From positions 1,302,001 to 1,366,000 of the forward strand of contig NZ_JAKFFT010000004.1 of assembly GCF_021502655.1 (NCBI RefSeq): DNA of 64,000 bases. The letters run 5' to 3'. The notes under the pieces were generated by a model that saw nothing but the letters and a program-made list of their open reading frames with translations, did not search any database and had not been told where the DNA came from. This stretch comes from Dyadobacter sp. CY347. Lineage in GTDB: Bacteria > Bacteroidota > Bacteroidia > Cytophagales > Spirosomataceae. How positions within the stretch are numbered: the first letter of the stretch is position 1; each line of letters begins with the position of its first letter. The position numbers were made by a program, and so were the translations under genes. Shown in pieces: positions 8,660-16,897 of the stretch.

Positions 8660-9022
8660 TCATGGCTTCTGTTTCACCTCATTTCTCCGCATTGGCATGG
8701 CGTCGATCAGGCCAAATAATTTTTCGGGACTCACCACCTCATTCGATCTTAACTTTTCCCCGCCATCGCGACCGATGAGAAGAAATGTGAATGCGCTTGT
8801 GGTGTCAATTTTCCATTTACGCCATTCCGGGATATTTTCTTTTGAATTGGAAAAAGATTTTACTTCAATATCGCGGTCCCGGATATCCTTTTGGCGTCCA
8901 TTCAGCGTGCTCACTTGCTCTTTCCACGTTTCCTTTCCGTTGTCAGTATAAAACAGTAAAACCCTGCGAGGTTGGTCGGCGATGAGCATTGCGATGAGTG
9001 TTAATCCTAATAGTGCTTTCAT
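8660..9022 (-). CDS. DUF4174 domain protein
   Basis: This 120-residue protein matches the DUF4174 family, thioredoxin-fold-like proteins of unknown function. The family features seen are RVLLFYTDN near the N-terminus and the closing LIGRDGGEKLRS followed by LFGLIDAMPMRRNE. The N-terminus has a short hydrophobic signal-like stretch (MKALLGLTLIAMLIA), so it may be exported. No CxxC redox pair is present. It is transcribed divergently from the DUF1801 gene, with 78 bp between the start codons. Confidence 0.72.
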   Translation of the reverse strand: MKALLGLTLIAMLIADQPRRVLLFYTDNGKETWKEQVSTLNGRQKDIRDRDIEVKSFSNSKENIPEWRKWKIDTTSAFTFLLIGRDGGEKLRSNEVVSPEKLFGLIDAMPMRRNEVKQKP

Positions 9023-9071
9023 AAAATTAGTACTTTAAATAATTTCTCTCCGATTTTCATAAACGTGCTGT

Positions 9072-9079
9072 TAGCTTTG
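9072..9079 (+). promoter_or_regulatory. -7 promoter box for the DUF1801 gene
   Basis: TAGCTTTG matches TAnnTTTG exactly and lies 21 bp before the ATG at 9101. Transcription would start near 9086, after an earlier in-frame non-ATG start at 9065, so 9101 is the better start. No clear -33 element is seen. Confidence 0.5.
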
Positions 9080-9100
9080 TATACACTAATCCAAAACATT

Positions 9101-9490
9101 ATGCCCATAAATCCGGAGGTGTCTGATTTCCTGGATAAATTAGAACACCCGCTCCGCAGGGAGATTGATGCACTGCGCCTGATTATATTACAGGCTGACA
9201 GCCGTTTGGCAGAAAACATTAAGTGGAACGGTCCCAATTATTCGGTTGGAGCCGAAGATAGGGTTACGATGAGAATCCAGCCTCCGAAACAAATTCAACT
9301 CGTATTTCACAGAGGTGCAAAGGTTAAAGAACAGCCAGTGGACAAGCTTATCACTGAGGATCACGGACTTTTGGTCTGGAAGGAAAATGATAGAGCAATA
9401 GCCAGCTTTAAAAGGCTGGATGCGATTACCGCAGCCACAAGTAATCTGACTAACATTGTTCAGGAGTGGCTGAATAGAAGTATCTCTTAA
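9101..9490 (+). CDS. DUF1801 domain protein
   Basis: The 129-residue protein fits the DUF1801/YdhG-like family: a helical N-terminus (LRREIDALRLIILQA) followed by the IKWNGPNYSV signature and a beta-rich C-terminal half. Members are small cytoplasmic proteins of unknown biochemical role, related to the frataxin-like YdhG fold. The ATG at 9101 is chosen because it follows a good -7 box and begins the family-like region MPINPEVSDFLDKL. It is a single gene that converges with the HxlR gene downstream. Confidence 0.75.
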   Translation: MPINPEVSDFLDKLEHPLRREIDALRLIILQADSRLAENIKWNGPNYSVGAEDRVTMRIQPPKQIQLVFHRGAKVKEQPVDKLITEDHGLLVWKENDRAIASFKRLDAITAATSNLTNIVQEWLNRSIS

Positions 9491-9491
9491 C

Positions 9492-9542
9492 CAGCATGAT
9501 GCAAATGCTATGATTGCATGTAAATGTGCAATGATGATGCTG
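9492..9542. terminator. possible bidirectional terminator
   Basis: Between the convergent DUF1801 and HxlR genes lies CAGCAT (9492-9497) paired with ATGCTG (9537-9542), with an inner ATGCAA/TTGCAT pair, followed on the plus strand by TATTTT. The stem is interrupted, so this is only a weak candidate. Confidence 0.3.
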
Positions 9543-9546
9543 TATT

Positions 9547-9885
9547 TTAATCTTCTATCACAACGGCACGATGTCGTAAGCCCCAGTAATGCAGTGCTTC
9601 AAGTACATTTTCAAGTGATCTGCCATGGTCTGTGATTGTATATTCGACAGTGGGCGGAAAAGTGTCGTAAACGCTTCGGGTGATCAGCTTGTTGCCTTCG
9701 AGGTTTTTGAGCTCTTTGGATAATGTTTTGTCCGTAATGCCAGGCACTTCTTTTGCAAGCTGCTTGAATCGCTTGCTTCCGCCTGATAACGAGAAGAGGA
9801 TCAGCAATTTCCATCTCCCTTCAAGGGCTTCTAATGCGTCTTTTATTGAAAGCGCCGTTTTAGGGCAACCGCCTGTGGTTAACAT
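9547..9885 (-). CDS. HxlR-family transcriptional regulator
   Basis: This is a 112-residue winged-helix protein of the HxlR type, typified by CPKTALSIKDALEALEGRWK at the N-terminus, then RFKQLAKEVPGITDKTLSKE as the recognition region and YTITDHGRSL in the wing. The N-terminal cysteine (C7) lies where many redox-sensing HxlR proteins carry a reactive thiol. It is divergent from the DoxX gene across an inverted repeat, the usual layout for an HxlR repressor and its target. Redox or quinone sensing is inferred from the family. Confidence 0.88.
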   Translation of the reverse strand: MLTTGGCPKTALSIKDALEALEGRWKLLILFSLSGGSKRFKQLAKEVPGITDKTLSKELKNLEGNKLITRSVYDTFPPTVEYTITDHGRSLENVLEALHYWGLRHRAVVIED

Positions 9886-9910
9886 TTTGATCGTTGTTTA
9901 TTTCCCGTTA

Positions 9911-9961
9911 CTTCCTGATTGGATAGTGCTATCCGATCAGGAAGCGCTATCGTATGGATAG
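9911..9961. promoter_or_regulatory. HxlR/DoxX divergent operator
   Basis: A 34-bp near-perfect inverted repeat occupies 9911-9944: two 16-base arms match at 15 positions around a TG centre, and the inner 14 bp (GGATAGTGCTATCC, 9921-9934) form a perfect palindrome. A further half-site pair, CTATC (9947-9951) and GATAG (9957-9961), follows toward the DoxX promoter. The position between divergent start codons, next to the -7 box at 9972, makes it a strong candidate binding site for the HxlR protein. Confidence 0.6.
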
Positions 9962-9971
9962 TAAAGGTAGA

Positions 9972-9979
9972 TAGTTTTG
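9972..9979 (+). promoter_or_regulatory. -7 promoter box for the DoxX gene
   Basis: TAGTTTTG fits TAnnTTTG. Transcription would begin near 9986, so the TTG (9977) and ATG (9983) starts would lie outside the message and the ATG at 10004 is preferred. The box directly abuts the GATAG half-sites, which suits repression by the divergent HxlR protein. Confidence 0.5.
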
Positions 9980-10003
9980 CTTATGGATTTAAAGCAAAAC
10001 AAA

Positions 10004-10405
10004 ATGGAAAAACAGGAAGTCAAATTTAAAGTGTTTAATGCCTTGTTATGGTCGTTGCAGGTTCTTTTGGCCTTAACGCTTTTGTGGGGTGGGTATATCA
10101 AACTTTTCATGCCGGCAGAACAACTCTCAGAAATGTGGCCATGGACCGCAGGGAATCATGTGCTGGTAACCATTGCGGGTGTGGCAGACACCCTTGCCGG
10201 CATCGGGATAATCATTCCGCGCTTATTACGCATCTGGCCGGTTTTGACGCTCTATGCCTGCTATGGGATCGTTTTGTTAATGGTCGCTGCCATTATTTTC
10301 CATGTGTCAAGAGGTGAAGGTTCTCAGCTTGGGATCAATTTCGCTGTCATATTTATGACTTTATCTGTGATCGTTCTCTGGAAATATTTAGGAAAAAGCA
10401 ATTAG
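10004..10405 (+). CDS. DoxX-family membrane protein
   Basis: This 133-residue protein has four hydrophobic helices and the DoxX-like features LLALTLLWGGYIKL in the first helix and AGVADTLAGIGIIIPRLLRI in the second and its loop. DoxX proteins are small inner-membrane proteins linked to quinone or redox stress. The start at 10004 is supported by the promoter box. It is transcribed away from the HxlR gene over the shared operator and is most simply its regulated target. Confidence 0.8.
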   Translation: MEKQEVKFKVFNALLWSLQVLLALTLLWGGYIKLFMPAEQLSEMWPWTAGNHVLVTIAGVADTLAGIGIIIPRLLRIWPVLTLYACYGIVLLMVAAIIFHVSRGEGSQLGINFAVIFMTLSVIVLWKYLGKSN

Positions 10406-10588
10406 TACAGATATTCGTGTCGCGTGTTGTTACGCTTAAAGCTTTCTCGCTGCAAGGCATAGTATTTTATTCTTCCCTGATAGATCAATTGACGCGGCTT
10501 CCCGATTTTGATGCTTCATTATCGTCAATTCCCACTCTTTTTTCGGGCGCACCGCTCGGATTGATTCATCATTAAAACTAAAATACCT

Positions 10589-12076
10589 ATGAAAACAAAA
10601 CTAGCAACACACGTATTGGCTGCAATACTATTCTCAACGTCGGCTTTTGCGCAAGTAGTTTCTAACGACTCCTTACAGGCCTTAAACGGTCAGAAAAAGG
10701 CCATTGAGGCCAGCAAGGAAGTGAATGAGAAAAAGATCAAGCTCGTCGAGAAACAGCAGGATCTGGAAAAGCAGCGCGCTGAAATGCAGAAAACTGCCTC
10801 AGAAGCACAGGCTTCTGCTGATGCCAATACAGCCGCAGCCCGGGACCTTGCTGCTAACCCGCAGGACAAAAAATTAAGCAAGAAGGCTTCCAGTGCTGCA
10901 AAGGATGCCCAGCGTGATGCAAAAAATGCCCGTAAAGCTTCGGACAACGTGGATAAGCTCAATGAGGAAGTGGCAAATCTTCAAAAAGAAATACAGGAAA
11001 AGGAGCAGGAGCTTGCTTCCAGCACAGGGATGCCTGCGCGTCCCGTTGAGGCGCCTGCTATTGCGCCAGCGCCTGCGGTAGGGAACGCTAACCCTCCGCA
11101 ACCGGGAAATGCTGTTCAAAACACTTCGGGAACTGAACAAAATTCCAATGCACCTTACATTGTCCAGCGCAATGTGACCGCGGATCCAAACGCAGCCAAT
11201 ATGGCGGCAGTAGCCCAGCGTGCGCTGGAATCTACTTATAAGAATTATCCGCAGCAGCCCGGACAGCCAACCATCATCATCAACAATATCATTGTTCCCG
11301 CAGATTATAATGCACAACAACCCAAGGCTGCTCAGCCTGTGAGAGAAGGCATGGCGCCCCAGGATCAAGCTGATTATGAAGACTACCAGGCTTGGTTACG
11401 GTATAAAAAAGGCCAGCCGGCCCCAGCGGGTGCGGCACCTTACGGGGCAGCTCCAAGCAGATATGATGCTGAAAACCGTGAAGCTGCAGACAATGAAGGG
11501 AGACTTGGTTTCAGGGAGCGGTTTGGCGAGAAACGCGAAAGGAATTCCGGAATGTGGGTGATTCCAATGGTCGGGATACATGCTTCCAATTTCAATGCAG
11601 ATTTCAAGGATGATCAGTACGAAGGACGCGCAGGATGGAATGCGGGCCTTGATTTCAGGTTCAGAATGCGCAAGTTCTTTATTCAGCCAGGAGTGCATTA
11701 TTTCAGTTCTTCCATGAATGTGACCAGCGAAGACAGCATTTCAACCGCGCCATTATTGACAGGCCCAAGAATCCATTCATTAAAGGCGCCGCTAATGCTG
11801 GGTGTTTATTTGACGAAAGCAAAAGGTGGATTTTTCCGGTTTAATATCAAAGGAGGTGTGGTAGGAAACTATGTTCTGAATGTGGACAAGAATGGTTCTG
11901 ATCGTTTTGATAAAGAAAATATTGAAGACTTTTCCTACGGCCTGAACGCCGGGGTTGGTCTTGAATTCGGATTTGTAACGCTTGATTTGTCACATGAATG
12001 GGGGATGAGCCCGCTTTTTAAAGATAGCAACCAGAAAAACAATATCCTGAGAGCAACATTAGGCTTTAAGCTATAA
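10589..12076 (+). CDS. exported coiled-coil / outer-membrane beta-barrel protein
   Basis: A signal peptide (residues 1-22, cleavage after AFA) is followed by a long charged, alanine-rich region with coiled-coil character (about 30-145). A proline/alanine/glutamine-rich linker runs from about 150 to 310. The C-terminal domain of about 180 residues alternates in beta strands and resembles PorT-like outer-membrane beta-barrels, with a final aromatic-poor strand ending FKL. I infer an OM barrel with a periplasmic coiled coil and linker that could contact peptidoglycan or another envelope part. No peptidoglycan-binding motif is recognised. It is a single gene closed by a strong hairpin. Confidence 0.65.
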   Translation: MKTKLATHVLAAILFSTSAFAQVVSNDSLQALNGQKKAIEASKEVNEKKIKLVEKQQDLEKQRAEMQKTASEAQASADANTAAARDLAANPQDKKLSKKASSAAKDAQRDAKNARKASDNVDKLNEEVANLQKEIQEKEQELASSTGMPARPVEAPAIAPAPAVGNANPPQPGNAVQNTSGTEQNSNAPYIVQRNVTADPNAANMAAVAQRALESTYKNYPQQPGQPTIIINNIIVPADYNAQQPKAAQPVREGMAPQDQADYEDYQAWLRYKKGQPAPAGAAPYGAAPSRYDAENREAADNEGRLGFRERFGEKRERNSGMWVIPMVGIHASNFNADFKDDQYEGRAGWNAGLDFRFRMRKFFIQPGVHYFSSSMNVTSEDSISTAPLLTGPRIHSLKAPLMLGVYLTKAKGGFFRFNIKGGVVGNYVLNVDKNGSDRFDKENIEDFSYGLNAGVGLEFGFVTLDLSHEWGMSPLFKDSNQKNNILRATLGFKL

Positions 12077-12123
12077 TTTGATCCTTACTGGCTATAATTG
12101 ATCATTGATAGCATTTCATTTTT

Positions 12124-12162
12124 ACACTGCCAGCAAAAAACCAAACTTTTTGCTGGCAGTGT
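12124..12162. terminator. strong hairpin terminator
   Basis: A perfect 16-bp stem (12124-12139 with 12147-12162) and a 7-base loop contain GC-rich bases followed by an A5/T5 run next to the loop. It lies 48 bp after the coiled-coil/barrel gene and 25 bp before the DUF2256 start, and could terminate transcription from the former in either orientation. Confidence 0.65.
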
Positions 12163-12187
12163 CATTTATCACATCCATTTTAACAAA

Positions 12188-12328
12188 ATGAAGAAACAAC
12201 ATCTTCCCGAAAAGATTTGCGCAGTATGCGGCAGGCCGTTTAGCTGGCGTAAAAAATGGGAAAAGGTTTGGGAAGATGTAAAGTATTGCAGTGACAAATG
12301 TCGCATGCATAAAAAATCCGCACAGTAG
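12188..12328 (+). CDS. DUF2256 small zinc-ribbon-like protein
   Basis: This 46-residue protein matches DUF2256: [18 protein letters not shown] followed by YCSDKCR. The four cysteines are arranged as CxxC...CxxxC, a zinc-ribbon-like pattern. Members often accompany photolyase/cryptochrome-like genes, none of which is seen here. The ATG at 12188 is chosen because the conserved part starts six codons later, and because the 30-residue upstream extension would span the terminator hairpin. Function is unknown. Confidence 0.75.
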   Translation: MKKQHLPEKICAVCGRPFSWRKKWEKVWEDVKYCSDKCRMHKKSAQ

Positions 12329-12396
12329 AATATCCATTATACGCTCTTGCAGTTAAGTTAAACTTTCCTTTATTCAATTATACTCAACCGTTTTGC

Positions 12397-14838
12397 ATGA
12401 AAAAAATTTACTGCCTCATTGCGTTATTGCTTCCTTTTGCCTCTTTCGCACAATGCCCCAGTGGAAATGTTATTATCTCTTCGCAAGCTGAACTCACTGA
12501 TTTTGCCAACGACTTTGGCGGATGTACATCCTTGCCGGAAAGCTTGCACATCTTCGGGCAACCAGGAGCCTCGGACATTACTGATCTTTCTCCTTTGTCT
12601 TTTATCACCAGTGTTGGTACAAGCATTTCTATCGAAGGTGTTGAGGGACTGACCAGTCTCAATGGCCTTCACAACATTGTCTCTGTTGGAGGCAACATCG
12701 AGATTTACTACAATCCGTTATTGACAGATCTAACTGCACTTTCAAAAATTACGAATGTGCCGGACAACATTTTAATTTATGAAAATGCTGCCCTCACAAC
12801 ATTGGCTGGCTTGCAAAACATCCAGTCTGTCGGACGTGATCTGGATATTTCTGATAATCCGTCGCTGACCACACTGAGCAGTCTTACACTAACTTCTATC
12901 GGCGATGACCTGTCCATTGACTACAATCCCTTGCTTACCGACTTGCAGGGACTTCAAAATGTTGTAACGCTCGCCGACCAACTTACTGTATCGAATAATG
13001 ACGCGCTAACCAGCATTCAAGCCCTTTCCGGCATCACTGTGGTGAATGATGATCTGGAAATATCCTACAATCCATTGCTGACCAGCCTGGCCGGCCTGGA
13101 AAATATTACAGCATTGGGTGGCGATTTAGCCATTACTGATAATGCATCCCTTACAGATCTTTTGCCGCTTTCGGATATCACGGCCATTGGAGGCCAACTT
13201 AGTATTGGAGCAAATCCTTTATTCACCGATCTGAAAGGGTTGCAAAATATTAAATCAGTTGAAAGCATCTATATTTATCAGAGTGCTGCACTGACGACTT
13301 TGAGCGATCTCACATTATCGAGCGCGGGGGGCGTCATCATCGAAGACAACGATTTGCTTACCGATCTGCAAGGCCTGGAAAATATTACCGCGCTGGAAAA
13401 CTTGCTGGTAATATCAGATAATGCAGGGCTGACCAACCTGGACGAACTTGCAGCTTTGACCCAAGTCGGTTCTTTGATTATCGCTAACAATCTCGCTTTA
13501 AGCAACATTCAGGCGCTTTCAAAACTCACTACATTAACAGCACTTCAGGTCATTCTTAATAGCGCGCTGACGGATTTGCAGGGTTTGCAAAATGTGACCA
13601 CAGTTGCCGAGCAGATTATCATTTTACAAAATCCGGGATTAACCAGTCTGAGAGGGCTGGACGGCCTCATATCTGTTGACGGAGAGCTTATGGAACTGCC
13701 TGGATTTATAATATTTGCTAATCCTAACTTGACCAATATCCGTAATCTATCAGCTTTCACAAGAACAAATAGTGGTTTACTGATTGCTGAAAATAGCTCG
13801 CTGCTGAGCCTGGAAGGGTTAAACAATCTTGTGTCTATCGGGCCGTATTCCACTTTATGGATCTCAGGAAATCCGCTGCTGACAAGTCTGGCCGGGATCG
13901 GTAAGTTTGAAAACCTAAATGCTGTCATTATTGAAAATAATGCGGCGCTGACCGACATGTCGGGTCTTGAGACTTTGGGCTCAGTTACAGATACTTTCTC
14001 AATTCTGGGTAATAACGCACTGACCTCTCTCAAAGGATTGAACAATCTGACAGCCATAGGCGGGGAGCTTATACTGGATTCCAATCCGCTGCTCGAAAAT
14101 CTGAAAGATTTGAATGGCCTCACTTACATTCAGCAAAGGCTTACCATTACGAATAACGAGAGTCTGGGGACGTGTGCGGTGGCGGGTATATGTGCTTTCC
14201 TGACAACGAGCAGTCCGGATGTTGTTGCAATTTATAATAATAGCACGGGGTGTAACTCGCAGGAAGAAGTAGAAACCGATTGCGCGAGCCTGCCGGTTAC
14301 GCTGGTTGCATTCACAGCCGAGAAAAACGAAAACTTTGTGCAGGTCCGGTGGTCTACGAGCAGCGAAGTCAACAGCAGCCATTTTGAAATCCAGCATAGC
14401 CACGACGCAGGTAAATCCTGGGACATTCTGGGTGATGTACAGGCAGGTAGGGAGAGTTTTGAAGAAAGAAAATACGAGTTCATCCACCTTAACCCGTCAA
14501 ATGGCGAGAATCTATATCGTCTGAAAATGATTGATCTTGACAAAACCTTCACATTCAGCACGATCCGTAGTGTTAACCTGGGTAAGGCCAATGGATTCTC
14601 GGTTTACCCCAATCCGGTCGCCGATCAGCTCACAGTGGAAACGGGTAATGTAGCTTCAGCCGGAAAATTGCGGGTCTACAATGCAGCAGGAAAAATAATT
14701 TTATCCAAAGATGTAAACTTCTCCGGAAAGCCCTACCAAGTCGAAACATCCACTCTGCCAACCGGAATTTATACCATACAAGTTCTCAATGATTTGGGTG
14801 TAAAGGAGGTGCATAAGTTCATCAAGGTAGGACCCTAA
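12397..14838 (+). CDS. leucine-rich-repeat surface protein with T9SS sorting signal
   Basis: The protein has a signal peptide (MKKIYCLIALLLPFASFAQ) and an array of about 22 leucine-rich units of mostly 23-24 residues from about residue 60 to 600, with the pattern LTxLxGLxNIxxVGGxLxIxxNP. A fibronectin-like segment follows (about 635-735). The final 80 residues are a type A Por secretion signal, recognisable from FSVYPNPVADQLTV and LPTGIYTIQV. It should be secreted by the type IX system and attached to the cell surface. An adhesion or binding role is inferred from the repeats. The gene is monocistronic. Confidence 0.85.
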   Translation: MKKIYCLIALLLPFASFAQCPSGNVIISSQAELTDFANDFGGCTSLPESLHIFGQPGASDITDLSPLSFITSVGTSISIEGVEGLTSLNGLHNIVSVGGNIEIYYNPLLTDLTALSKITNVPDNILIYENAALTTLAGLQNIQSVGRDLDISDNPSLTTLSSLTLTSIGDDLSIDYNPLLTDLQGLQNVVTLADQLTVSNNDALTSIQALSGITVVNDDLEISYNPLLTSLAGLENITALGGDLAITDNASLTDLLPLSDITAIGGQLSIGANPLFTDLKGLQNIKSVESIYIYQSAALTTLSDLTLSSAGGVIIEDNDLLTDLQGLENITALENLLVISDNAGLTNLDELAALTQVGSLIIANNLALSNIQALSKLTTLTALQVILNSALTDLQGLQNVTTVAEQIIILQNPGLTSLRGLDGLISVDGELMELPGFIIFANPNLTNIRNLSAFTRTNSGLLIAENSSLLSLEGLNNLVSIGPYSTLWISGNPLLTSLAGIGKFENLNAVIIENNAALTDMSGLETLGSVTDTFSILGNNALTSLKGLNNLTAIGGELILDSNPLLENLKDLNGLTYIQQRLTITNNESLGTCAVAGICAFLTTSSPDVVAIYNNSTGCNSQEEVETDCASLPVTLVAFTAEKNENFVQVRWSTSSEVNSSHFEIQHSHDAGKSWDILGDVQAGRESFEERKYEFIHLNPSNGENLYRLKMIDLDKTFTFSTIRSVNLGKANGFSVYPNPVADQLTVETGNVASAGKLRVYNAAGKIILSKDVNFSGKPYQVETSTLPTGIYTIQVLNDLGVKEVHKFIKVGP

Positions 14839-14911
14839 TTAGCTGTGGAAGGGTGAAGTCCGTTCTTTACTGTTATTATCTTGCTGGTTAGGTTGGTTGA
14901 AGTTCCCTTAC

Positions 14912-14940
14912 GGGGCCGGTAGATGAAAGTCACCGGCCCC
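14912..14940 (+). terminator. GC-rich hairpin after the LRR gene
   Basis: A perfect 9-bp GC-rich stem (14912-14920 with 14932-14940) and an 11-base loop lie about 75 bp after the LRR stop codon. There is no following T run, so it could be a terminator of modest strength or a 3' stabilising structure. Confidence 0.4.
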
Positions 14941-14976
14941 TAAGCCAACTTCCCGCCCGACTTGGCAAGATTTTTT

Positions 14977-14984
14977 TATGTTTG
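14977..14984 (+). promoter_or_regulatory. -7 promoter box for the receiver gene
   Basis: TATGTTTG fits TAnnTTTG and lies 16 bp before the ATG at 15001, which makes the upstream in-frame TTG at 14962 an unlikely start. Confidence 0.45.
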
Positions 14985-15000
14985 TGATGGTAAACGCTAC

Positions 15001-15423
15001 ATGGAAAACGGACCGATATTATACGTTGGAGGAGATGAAGATGACCGCTACTTGGTCACAGATGCATTAAAATCAATTGGATGCACCAGTGAGGTGATCA
15101 ATTTTGACAATGGTCAGGCGCTTATAGACTATCTCAATAGCAGTAAGGAAAGACCCTTTATCATCCTGTGCGATTTGTATCTTCCCAAAATGACCGGTTT
15201 GGAATTGAAAGAAGTGATCAACGCAGATGATCAGCTAAAACGCCGAACGATCCCATTCATATTTTTATCTGAGTCAGTCAATCCCAAGGATGTTGACGAT
15301 GCCTACATGTCCCTCGTGCAGGGTTTTTACGTTAAAGCGCCAACTTATGAAGGTTTGAAGGACCAGTTGAGGGCGATATGTGATTACTGGGAAAGGGCTA
15401 CTTTGCCGGGTGAGAAATTGTAG
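15001..15423 (+). CDS. single-domain response regulator (CheY/Rcp1-like)
   Basis: The 140-residue protein is one receiver domain with no output domain. Acidic residues GDEDD at 11-15 and the phosphoacceptor aspartate in ILCDLYLPKMTG are present, with a serine in FLSES and a lysine in FYVKAP completing the active site. Such proteins relay phosphate from histidine kinases, often PAS or phytochrome types. No kinase is adjacent; the orphan PAS kinase at 2.3 kb is one candidate partner by inference only. It converges with the TolC gene, with 9 bp between the stops. Confidence 0.87.
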   Translation: MENGPILYVGGDEDDRYLVTDALKSIGCTSEVINFDNGQALIDYLNSSKERPFIILCDLYLPKMTGLELKEVINADDQLKRRTIPFIFLSESVNPKDVDDAYMSLVQGFYVKAPTYEGLKDQLRAICDYWERATLPGEKL

Positions 15424-15432
15424 TTTTAAACA

Positions 15433-16896
15433 CTAATCCTGAATCATCCCTGCTTTATAGTAAAGATCTGCTAGGGATTGCTGGTATTTGGCGACAAGTT
15501 CCGCTTGTTTCATCAGCATATCGATCAGCTTGGATTCGCGGCTGTTGATGAGGAACAATGTGCTTTCTCCCAGGTCAAATTTTTGCAATTCCCCTTGAAG
15601 CAGCGCGCGCTGGTTTACAATGCTTTGCGCCTGTATAGTGAGCTGGGCCTGATATGCTTTGAGGTCGTTGAACGAGCTGCGAATGTTGGTTTGAATGGTC
15701 CGTGTTTCGTTCTGCACATTGAGGTTCAAATCCATTTGCTTTACCTTGATCTCATTCAGCTTCCCCCTTGCCGAGCGCAGGAAAAGCGGGAATGAGAAAT
15801 CAATTCCGACCTTGTAATTGTTCCAGCCAATATCATAATAGTCAGGAACATAGGAATTGAAATCCCTGCGTGTGGTAAGCAGCGAGCCGCTGACGTTCAG
15901 TTTCGGTTTCAGCATTTCGCGCAGATAATTACGCTCAATGGCAAGCTGCACGCCCTTACTGCGGAGCATTTGAAGTTTGGGATGACTATCTTCGGCGCTG
16001 TTAAGCAAATTATCCAGCTGATAGGCCGATACAATGGCCACAGCCGAGTCGGCATTGACGGGTACGGCATCTTCCGGCAATTCAAGCGGGTTTCCTTTTT
16101 CATCCCAAATGTGATTCGAAACGAGCAATCTCGAATTTTGGATCTCAATCTCGATCTTAGCGAGCTGGATAGACCTCTCCTGCACGGTAATGAATGCTTC
16201 TACGGAATCAATGGCCGGTTTATCACCCAGTAACGCCTGGTTGCGTGTGGCAATGTAGCGTGTGTTGGCCAGCTCCACACCACGGCGGATGAGGTCGTAT
16301 TGCTGGTGCGCATAAAACCAGTTCCAGTAATCCTTCACGGCCTGAAACCACACCCTATTGATCTCATTCACCCTTTCCGCTTCGGCATAATCCACCATCA
16401 CCCGCGACTGCCGCAATGTATTTCTCCTGGCATCAATCAACAGTCCCTGACCGATGGGTAAACTGATGCCCACGCCACCCAGGCCCGACAGCGGCGTCGT
16501 GGTTTCCGGATTCGTGTAAGCGCCTACATTTCTGTCAAAACCAATTTTCAAATCCGCACCGGCGAGCCATAGAGGCACTTTCAGTTCGCTGGTCCAATGG
16601 TTATAGTAATCCTTTCCGCCAAACTGCTTCTGGTCGAATGATGCTTTCAGGTTTGGGTCAAAACTGCCCAATGCCTGGGTTACCCTTGCCCGCGCGGCAT
16701 CGCCCAGCAGTCCCGCCTGTTTAACGACCGGATTATTCTGCATCACGAGTTCCCTAAGATCTGTGATCGTAAATATTTTTGAAGAATCAGGGGCACAGGC
16801 AATGCCTGCTTGCGCATCCTGGACAAACAGCCAGGTGCATAACGACAGGCCCACAACGCCCCATTTGATCATTACATTCATTTGAGTCCGCTTCAT
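15433..16896 (-). CDS. TolC-family outer-membrane efflux protein
   Basis: This is an outer-membrane factor with a signal peptide (cleavage near DAQAG), two repeated long helical regions (about 60-270 and 290-480) and beta segments, as in TolC. Length of about 487 residues is normal. The start at 16896 is chosen two bases before the HlyD stop codon; a start at 16917 is also open but would place extra residues before the signal peptide. It is the last gene of the three-gene operon with the HlyD adaptor and the ABC membrane protein, so it should form the OM channel of that machine. Confidence 0.87.
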   Translation of the reverse strand: MKRTQMNVMIKWGVVGLSLCTWLFVQDAQAGIACAPDSSKIFTITDLRELVMQNNPVVKQAGLLGDAARARVTQALGSFDPNLKASFDQKQFGGKDYYNHWTSELKVPLWLAGADLKIGFDRNVGAYTNPETTTPLSGLGGVGISLPIGQGLLIDARRNTLRQSRVMVDYAEAERVNEINRVWFQAVKDYWNWFYAHQQYDLIRRGVELANTRYIATRNQALLGDKPAIDSVEAFITVQERSIQLAKIEIEIQNSRLLVSNHIWDEKGNPLELPEDAVPVNADSAVAIVSAYQLDNLLNSAEDSHPKLQMLRSKGVQLAIERNYLREMLKPKLNVSGSLLTTRRDFNSYVPDYYDIGWNNYKVGIDFSFPLFLRSARGKLNEIKVKQMDLNLNVQNETRTIQTNIRSSFNDLKAYQAQLTIQAQSIVNQRALLQGELQKFDLGESTLFLINSRESKLIDMLMKQAELVAKYQQSLADLYYKAGMIQD

Positions 16897-16897
16897 G

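Noticed and set aside
13545..14123. 192-codon open frame on the minus strand
   Set aside because: It is antisense to the leucine-rich repeats and its apparent internal repetition only mirrors them.
12600..14170. Repetitive DNA considered as CRISPR or tandem satellite
   Set aside because: The repeats are divergent at DNA level, have no spacers and are explained by the 24-residue protein repeat.
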